Part shown: piece after piece, positions 57,481 to 64,000 of the stretch | How positions within the stretch are numbered: the first letter of the stretch is position 1 | How the letters are laid out: the number at the start of each line of letters is the position of its first letter | NCBI GenBank assembly: GCA_002007465.1 | Contig: LNAC01000377.1 | Location: 381,018-445,017, forward strand | From: Ailurus styani | Taxonomy: Eukaryota; Chordata; Mammalia; Carnivora; Ailuridae | Length of the DNA: 64,000 nucleotides | Direction: 5' to 3' | Made by a program: the position numbers and the translations under genes | The notes under the pieces: model-generated | Told to the model about the DNA's origin: nothing | The model's input: only the letters and a program-made list of their open reading frames with translations | Databases searched by the model: none

Positions 57481-59918
57481 CAGCAGGGTCACCTGCAGGG
57501 TCATCCTCCAGCTATCTCCCTGCCTTCCTCTTTCCCAGGATGCTGGGGCTGTAACTGGGCCATCCGGGGGCAGGTCCTCTACTTTTGAGCAAGCACAGGG
57601 GGTGGGCATCTGAGTCCTACTAATATTTGGACCAAACAGGAAATAGGAGTACCCAGAGGGATGGGAATTTGCCTTGAAAAGATCTAGTCCAGCTCCCCCC
57701 AGAGGAAACTGAGGCCCAGTTTGAGGAAGCCTGGGACAATGCAGGGAAATAGAACAGACCCTCTCTGGCCAACAAGTGTTCTCTCTCCAACATCCTACAA
57801 GGTGGTGGGAGAGAAGCAGAAACGGAGGCTCAACAAGGTGGAGACCCCAGGCAGTGACTGGCAAAGGTGGGGCTGGGATCAGCCTCCCACCCCCTGCACA
57901 AGGTGACCCTTCCATCCCTGGAGAGGGAAGTTGACAGCAAGGGCAGTCGGAAATCATTCTGGGCGATGCCACAGATGGAATGTCCTGGGCTGTTTGTTAG
58001 TGACAAGGAAGCCCAGCCACCCAGGGCAGAAGTGGAGCCAGGGAGCTCCCTGCAGGTGCACCCACCACCTCGAACCCTGCTGGGCGAAGAAGGGAGGCAG
58101 CTAGGGGCAGAGCCCAGCTCCAGGGACAGGAGGAACCAGCTCTGGCCTCCACCTGCAGGGCAAGGTAGGAGAAGGTACAGTAGCTGGCCTCGCCTTTCCT
58201 CCTTCCCTCCCTCCATCCCTCCTGCAGGAAGTGGTGGGCTCAGGGGTCTGCAGATCAGGTCTTTGGCCTCTTGCACCCACACCTTTGATCCTCGTCCGTC
58301 CTTATGGTCTCAGGCTACTGGGAGGTCGGCCTTCCCTGAACCAACTGCCTAAAGTACACACTATCCTTTCTCATCAAAGCCCAGCTGGTCCCATTCTGTT
58401 CCTTCTCGTGCCCTGTGATGAGCTCCCTCCAGGACTTTCCTCTCTCCCCTGAGACTCTGCTGGTCTTCAGATTGCATTTGTATTTATAAGACAACCCCTC
58501 GATTCCTGGGCTGCCAGGCAGAAGCACAGAACACATGGATGTACATGCATGTTCTCACACACGTACCTGCTCTCTCCAGCTCAGGGTCCATGTGCTGCCT
58601 GGTGGAACTGCCTGGGAGCTTGGAGAGAAAGGTTCCAAAGGACACAAGCCGTTGAGTAAATGCCAGAGAATTCTGAATGGAAAACAAGGCCAGGGCTTTC
58701 ACCAGCACTGTGGCTGGAGGCCTGGGGTGTTCCTCCACGGGCCTTCAGCCCTATATTCCAGCTCTGACTTTCAGAGATGACCCTGTGGATTTTATGAAAA
58801 AATTTCATAGCATTAGTCTAGCTCCAGCCTTGAAAAATCTGATGACATATCAAATCCAGCCTCCCTTTCCCAAGGCGCCTTAGTTAGGGTTAGCCCTTTC
58901 ATAACTCACATTTGTATGGTGACGCTTTGCAATCCTTGACCATTCCCTGGGGCAAAGATCACAATACCCATTCTAGAGATGGGAAACCCGAGATTTGGGG
59001 CTTCTAAGGCAAGACAGAGGTGAGGTGAATCCTCAGATCTCTGGGCCCCATTCTCTCCACAGAATTGTGCTCCTGTCACGGGAGCATGTAGCTTAGACAC
59101 ACCCTTCAATCCCTAGAAACCCCCTGGACCCACAATGAGGAAAGAAAGAACAGGGACCTAGAGGCTGGCCTGACCAAATGGTCTGAGGCTGGGTGGCTTT
59201 GCTGGTCTACTGTGGTTCCCATTAACACCAAACCTGCAAAGTCTTTGCCCAGATTCGTTCACATCAGTGCTTCTCAGGTTTCATTCATGCTTCTTCCCTG
59301 CTGGGTCCTGAGACTCCAAGGGGATCAGAACACATCCAAGACCACACCACCAGCCCTGGCGGGGCCTGGACGTGGGCCCACCTCTGACCCCCAGGGTCTA
59401 AGGGTTACAAGATGTCCCCTCACTGTGGCTCAGACTTCAGACCTATCTGTGACAACATGTAGACACCCCCCAGTCAGGCTCCGAGGGCGGCCGCAGGCCA
59501 AGGAAACACAGATCGCAATCTCCAGGGCCCTGAACTGCTGCTTCCTGGATCAGGCAGGTGGAGTCATCTTGCCACTCAGGCGGGGCATGAAGAGGCAGGG
59601 GGTGGGACCCGAGACACCGGGAGGACTGGCCCCATCCAGTGGCATGCAAATGTGGGAGCTTTTTAAATGCTCTTCCAGCCAGAAGAATATGTTTGTGGGC
59701 CACATTTGACCCACTGGCCCCTAGCTCGTGACCCCCAATTTTTGTCCAGTGCGCCCTTTCTTCTTCACCTCCTTGCCCTTCCTTGAAGCCGGGAGCCCAG
59801 CGAGATGGGAGACGAGCTTCGGCTTGCCAGGCCAGTCACTGTCAGAGACGGGCCTCCCCAGTCCCTACCCGCTCCCTCCTTACCCTGGGCTCTTGCAGAC
59901 CATTTGGGCTTTGAAGGT

Positions 59919-59957
59919 GGGTGGGATGGAATAGTTGGGGGTGGTGGGGGTGGAGGG
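59919..59957 (+). promoter_or_regulatory. Second G-rich, quadruplex-capable tract in 3' UTR
   Basis: G runs at 59919-59921, 59923-59925, 59937-59941, 59946-59950 and 59955-59957 lie in mRNA sense. One loop is eleven bases, so the structure would be weaker than that at 62525. Confidence 0.4.
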
Positions 59958-61611
59958 ACTGTTGGCTTTGAGAGGAGGTCAGTGCCACTGGGGTCTTTCC
60001 TGTGGGTGGGGGAAGTGCCCCAGATGTGGCCACGGGGCACTGAGGGGTAAAATCCCTTTATGAGCAGTCACAGCCCAGAGCAACTGCCCTACCTTTGGGA
60101 GCCTCTGGTACCAGCTTCCCCACTTCTGGATGACATTTCGGCTAGATTTTAGCTCCAAGCCATGGGGAGCAAATCTTAAAAACAAACCAAGCACTCCTGA
60201 CAAATACCTAGAAACAAGATGTCTGAGACACAGCTGCCCCGAGGGTAGAGAAAAAGCCAGGCCCCTGGATCGGCCAGGCCCAGGCTGGAGCGGGCAGACC
60301 CCCACAGCACTCTGGGCTCCACCAGCTCCTGGGAGGCCCTGCTAAGAAGCTGGCTTTGCGGTCATGGTCCTGTCACCCACCTAGGAGCCTGCCTCTGATG
60401 GTTTTCAGGCACGCACATCCGTGCTCCTGGAGAACTTATTCCTTTAGTTCTTTTGGCCTCGGAGAGGCCCAAGGCAAGTGCATTTCTTAAAAGGTAACAA
60501 AACATTATCGGAAAGTTGGACAGTCAGGCCATGACTCCTAGCCTGCAGTCCGCCCCACCTCCCAGCAGCCCCTTCAGCCCTTGTCCCCTGCCGACCCCTT
60601 ACCTCAGGATTCCCTCTTGCATATTCATGGTGGAGCCACGGTGTTGATCCGCACTTCCCCACTGTCAGCTCACCGCTGTGTCTCCGGACTGGCGGCCAGG
60701 TCCCGAGGGGCTGCCGCGGATGACGGGAAGTGAGTCCCCGGCCCGCCTGCTCTTCTGAGGAGGGGTCTGCAGCTTCTGGGACATGGGCTGCTTGCCAGGA
60801 GCAGGCAGGCACCAGGCTTTCTTTCCTTCGCTGTGATTTCTCGACACGCGGCTCCCATTCCTGGACCACTCCCCACCTATGATCCAAGGAGACCTCAGGA
60901 TCATGTCCCTGCCAATCTAGAGTTTCAGCCCATGAGTTCCCAGGGGTTCCATTTAGCCCAAGTCTGAGTTGGGGGTAAAGGTAACCACCACGCTGTAAGT
61001 CCAGATATGCTCCTTCCCACATCTTAGACCCCTGAGCGGCACAAGGAGAAAACGCAACTCTTTATCTATTTACTGAGGAAATTGTAACGAATTCTAAAAT
61101 GGAGTGGGTCTCAGGTAGTGTATTTGGCCTGTGGGCAGGACACTGCGGGCAGGAATCCCACCTTTTGGCTCTCGACAGTTCTGAGCACGGCTGGGGAAGG
61201 AAGCGTGCACAACAGCAGGGGGCGAGGCAGATCAGGAGTCAGGGGCCCCCTCACTGACGCTTAAGGCCTGGCTGCAGGAGGTCAAGCTGAGCCTCACCCA
61301 CCCCAACCACAGGCTCACTCAGTCCTGCAACTATGGCCACAGGGCCACCCTCATTCCCAAAATCACCACGCATAAGGCCACGTCCCTCATCTTCTCTAAA
61401 AGCACCATTAAGAACAAGTGATTTTGGATGATGGATTTTTGATTTACAAACGGTGCATTTCCCTTGGAGTGGAACAGAAAGGAAACCACTTAATGGCTCC
61501 CTTATTTTCAAGCATGAATACATTTTAATGAAACTATTTTATTGTATTTGAGGAAATGGAGAGTTGAACATTCCAACCAATCAATAGCCAATTAATTGCT
61601 ATAAAGCTAAA

Positions 61612-61617
61612 AATAAA
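61612..61617 (+). promoter_or_regulatory. PAX5: Possible upstream poly(A) hexamer in PAX5 3' UTR
   Basis: AATAAA occurs within an AT-rich stretch (61530-61620) of the 3' UTR. Downstream lies TCCTGAGTCTTTTTGAAATG, a modest T-rich element. Use would shorten the UTR by about 1.2 kb. Evidence is the motif only. Confidence 0.3.
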
Positions 61618-61704
61618 TAAGTCCTGAGTCTTTTTGAAATGCCCTGCAAAACTCAGAGCCTCCGGATCAGGCCCTCCCCTCCATTTGTGCATGCGTGTGT
61701 ACAT

Positions 61705-61724
61705 GCACACACACACACGCACAC
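61705..61724. repeat. Short (CA)n in PAX5 3' UTR
   Basis: About ten CA units with one G interruption, following ATGCGTGTGTACATG, lie in the UTR about 1.1 kb before its end. Confidence 0.8.
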
Positions 61725-62063
61725 CCCTGCATCTCAGACATACTTGAAACTCAGACCTAGTGCTGAGTCTCCGCATGCCAATTCTTGCCTGCTCTCCTCG
61801 CCTTTGGTCAGAGATGGTGAGCAGACCTGGCAGCAGCCCATCCTGGGGCTCAGGAAGAGGCAGGCCCATGCCCTGGCCCCATGCCACCAGCTCAGTGTGG
61901 GGGAGAGTGGGCAGTGGGGGCCCCCTGGCCACCCCCCACTGCTGGGCCTCCAAGTCTGGGCCGAGGGTAGAAATCTGACCTGGGTTTTGCCCTGACTCTT
62001 GCTGGCAGATGCTGCCCTGGTTGGTCACCCTCTAGTGGCCTTTGGACATTGAGTATTTATAGA

Positions 62064-62069
62064 AATAAA
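62064..62069 (+). promoter_or_regulatory. PAX5: Possible proximal poly(A) signal in PAX5 3' UTR
   Basis: This is an AATAAA about 760 bases before the distal signal. Its downstream region is only weakly T/GT-rich, so it may be used rarely. The A-rich tract at 62239-62288 lies about 170 bases on and could give false 3' ends by oligo-dT priming. Another hexamer lies at 61612-61617. Confidence 0.35.
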
Positions 62070-62238
62070 ATGCAGATTACATTGCAAGTGGAACTCTTTG
62101 CTAGGAAGACACATGGATTTCGCTTCTCATTCTTTGAGACAGTTGACTTTGTCTTAGGGACTGACCTTCCAGCATCAAAGAAATACATATCTACTGTATC
62201 CGCCAAAGTTTGTGATGCCTGCATAGACGCTTACTTGT

Positions 62239-62288
62239 TAAAAAAAAAAAAGTACAAAAAAAGTACAAAAAAAAAAACAAACAAAAAC
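62239..62288 (+). repeat. A-rich tract in PAX5 3' UTR
   Basis: A-runs of 12, 7 and 11 are separated by GTAC, followed by CAAACAAAAACC. It lacks a SINE body or target duplication, so it is low-complexity UTR sequence and not a retrotransposon tail. It is a likely site of oligo-dT mispriming. Confidence 0.8.
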
Positions 62289-62524
62289 CACAATTGAATT
62301 GCCTTTGAAAGTGGGAGACGATCTGTCTCCAACAGATTGAAAAAAAAATGCTTCTTAAAAATGTGTATGTTTTGTATTCTTTTTTTCTAGTAGAAAATAA
62401 CTGACTTGAAATATTGGTGGTTTTTTTTCTTAGTGATGTGTGTTGCTTTTGTGTGTAATAATATTTGAATGTAATTACAGCAGTGCCAATTTGCCAAAGA
62501 TGTCGGACATATTTTTCTTTTGTT

Positions 62525-62576
62525 GGGAGGAGGGCAAGGGGCTGGGGGTGGGACTTGGGAGAAAACAGGGGTGGGG
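62525..62576 (+). promoter_or_regulatory. G-quadruplex-capable tract in PAX5 3' UTR
   Basis: Eight runs of three to five G occur in 52 bases, separated mostly by loops of one to eight bases, which fits the canonical G3+N1-7 pattern on the transcribed (mRNA-sense) strand. It sits about 250 bases before the distal poly(A) signal in otherwise AT-rich sequence, so it stands out by composition. An RNA quadruplex here could affect 3'-end processing or stability; that role is inferred. Confidence 0.6.
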
Positions 62577-62789
62577 TTTTGGTTTAATTTTTTACCTTTT
62601 TTTTTCTTGTCAAACCTGAAAGTTGTGGTTTTATTCTAAGTTAAATGTTGGTTGCAACACTTTTATTTTAGATTAGTTGGAGAAACTTGCAATAAGATTG
62701 GCGTAGTTTTAATATCTGTGTGTCTTTTCATGAGTGACTGTTACTTGTGAAGAATTGATTTTATGTAACCTTTATGTGAGATAATTATT

Positions 62790-62797
62790 TGTAAATA
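62790..62797 (+). promoter_or_regulatory. Pumilio-type element (TGTAAATA) near the mRNA end
   Basis: This is an exact match to the UGUANAUA consensus bound by Pumilio proteins, 27 bases before the distal poly(A) hexamer in an AT-rich, probably accessible context. A second exact match lies at 56180-56187, early in the UTR. Function is inferred from the motif. Confidence 0.45.
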
Positions 62798-62823
62798 TTT
62801 GCCATAATTTTATTGGTTCCTAA

Positions 62824-62829
62824 AATAAA
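62824..62829 (+). promoter_or_regulatory. PAX5: Likely distal poly(A) signal of PAX5
   Basis: This is a canonical AATAAA in a strongly AT-rich context, followed within 20 bases by a T-rich stretch and then by T/GT-rich sequence (TTTGATTTTGTTTGTC) at 62857-62872, the usual arrangement of hexamer, cleavage site and downstream element. Cleavage is expected at about 62840-62850. Beyond it the sequence changes to ordinary intergenic DNA with MIR and L2 remnants. Confidence 0.8.
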
Positions 62830-63089
62830 AGTAATTTTTTAAGTTCAGAAAAGGAATTTGATTTTGTTTGTCTTTACAACTTCATAGATGGTTTTTGACA
62901 ACTTTGACAGAGCCACATGGGCCCGTCAGGGATTTTATTGGCCCTCCTGATGGAATCAAGGTCAAACAAATCCATGTAACTATAGCAGCATGGAGTGGTA
63001 TCGGACCCTTGCTTCGACGGGGCAGAAAGGGTCCTGGGCCGGTGAGCTGGCAGCCTGTGGCGCCAGCTAGAGCCCCGCCCTGGAGGGGA

Positions 63090-63175
63090 CACCTAGCTCT
63101 GACACTCAATAGCTAGGGAACCTTGGTGAGTTCTGTCACTCCACTTCATTAGCTCCGAAATGGTAACACCCACCT
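63090..63175 (+). mobile_element. MIR SINE fragment, sense
   Basis: 'CTAGGGAACCTTGGTGAGTT' and 'CATTAGCTCCGAAATGGTAA' fit MIR; an L2 remnant follows. Confidence 0.6.
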
Positions 63176-63310
63176 CATTTATTCATTCAACGAATAATGT
63201 TTGAGCAGCTCCTCTGTCCCCAGCACTGGGAACACAGCAGTGAATAGGGCTACCAAGGACCCTGGTGATACGAAACTCACAATCTAGTGGGTTCTTGTGA
63301 GGGTGATGTT
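63175..63310 (-). mobile_element. L2 LINE 3' fragment, antisense
   Basis: 'TTATTCATTCAACGAATAAT', 'CCCAGCACTGGGAACACAGC' and 'CTCACAATCTAGTGGGTTC' are the L2 3' end in reverse. Confidence 0.85.
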
Positions 63311-64000
63311 AACACAGAGTGAATGTGTGCTCAGTGATGGTGTGTGCATGCACATGTGCTCTTAACCTGGATCTTAAAACTGCCTGGAATCAAAAATGTC
63401 TAGGTGTTACCCACACATCTCTAACATGCAGACAGAGCTTAGGAGCCCACCAGGCCAGGAGACCTCGTCTTGGGGTCCGAAGCCACAGGCCCGACCCAGC
63501 CAGGGCTCGGAGCCCAAGAATCCACGATCCTTCTGCGGAAGGTGCCCTGTCCCTACACCTGCAGAGCAGAGCCGTTCTGACTGCACAGGAGCCCAGACTG
63601 GCTTTCCATCAGGGGCAGCTGCAGACCCGAGCCCTGCCCCTGCTGGGCGGTGTCAGTCTGCAAGGGCAGGCAGGGACCGCTGCGCCCCTTGGCACAGTGT
63701 GTGCGACGCAGTAATTGCCAGAGATGGAGTGGGTGAGTGACCGCGTGGGGGCCGTGGGCTGCGACTCATTCATATTTAATAAAGCCAGCCGTGCAGCCTC
63801 CATTCATTTTGGCAATGGATGGTGACGAAGGTGATTCCTGAGGGAGAGAGACGTGCTGGTGCAGCGGAGCGCGGGCCCAGCGCCTTTCGTCCCCAGGCTC
63901 ACGGCTTAGAGGCACAACTTTCGGCGAGAAGCGGCAGTATTTTGGAACTGAAAATGGGCCCCTCCGGTGAGGCAGAGCAGACACCGCCATCCCTGATGCC

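Larger units (their letters stand above)
55792..62847 (+). other. PAX5: PAX5 3' untranslated region (about 7 kb)
   Basis: The sequence after the stop codon has no further splice-linked coding exon and runs to an AATAAA at 62824-62829, so I place the transcript end near 62845. A very long 3' UTR is usual for PAX5 mRNA. The UTR contains no CAN-SINE and only a few ancient MIR/L2-like scraps (57395-57480, 58890-59000). Its last 800 bases are AT-rich and hold A-rich tracts, a G-quadruplex motif and a Pumilio-type site. Possible earlier polyadenylation signals are at 61612 and 62064. The exact end is inferred from the hexamer, not observed. Confidence 0.85.
62848..64000. other. Intergenic DNA downstream of PAX5
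   Basis: After the inferred cleavage site there is no exon-like sequence. MIR (63090-63175) and L2 (63175-63310) remnants are followed by 63400-64000, a GC-rich then mixed stretch with no recognised repeat. The part at 63760-63840 (ATTCATATTTAATAAAGCC and following) is unique-looking and may be conserved, but I cannot show that. Confidence 0.7.

Overview
The window is mammalian nuclear DNA and holds one recognisable gene: the 3' end of PAX5 (BSAP, the B-lineage paired-box transcription factor), read on the + strand. Three coding exons are visible: 19283-19384, 49270-49356 and 55715-55791. They join in frame, with consensus splice sites, to give the last 88 residues, ending in Asp-Arg-His. From my memory of the 391-residue human protein these are residues 304-391, the activation and inhibitory segments. 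The paired domain, octapeptide and partial homeodomain lie upstream of the window. A long 3' UTR of about 7 kb follows the stop codon and probably ends after the AATAAA at 62824. No second protein-coding gene, bacterial element, CRISPR array or integrated virus is visible. Nearly all other open frames are chance frames in introns, low-complexity DNA or transposons.

The organism is a carnivoran. Ten tRNA-Lys-derived CAN-SINE copies are present, several with clear target-site duplications. Two of them (11814-12011 and 27772-28046) are of the subtype with 'ATCAYAAGTAGGCAGAGA' and 'GGCTTTAACCCACTGAGCC', which I associate with mustelids (ferret, mink, otter group). The mustelid assignment is from memory and moderate in confidence.

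Layout: 1-19282 is the downstream part of intron 7, rich in CAN-SINEs, antisense L1 fragments and MIR. Exon 8 follows. Intron 8 (19385-49269, 29.9 kb) has three CAN-SINEs in its first 9 kb and then only ancient repeats (MIR, L2, MLT1, hAT-Charlie) plus several unique blocks that look like regulatory DNA. Exon 9 and intron 9 (6.4 kb, with a 223-base assembly gap at 52384-52606) lead to exon 10 and the 3' UTR. From about 62848 to the end is intergenic DNA with MIR/L2 remnants.

The points most worth a second look are: a CpG-rich block in intron 8 with an exact octamer, a palindromic EBF1-type site and an E-box (33540-33960); an in-frame stop embedded in an AATAAA just inside intron 8, which could make a truncated PAX5; a strong G-quadruplex motif and Pumilio site in the terminal 3' UTR; complete absence of lineage-specific SINEs downstream of 28 kb; and a Ser-to-Pro difference in the activation domain. 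None of these is a wholly new system.
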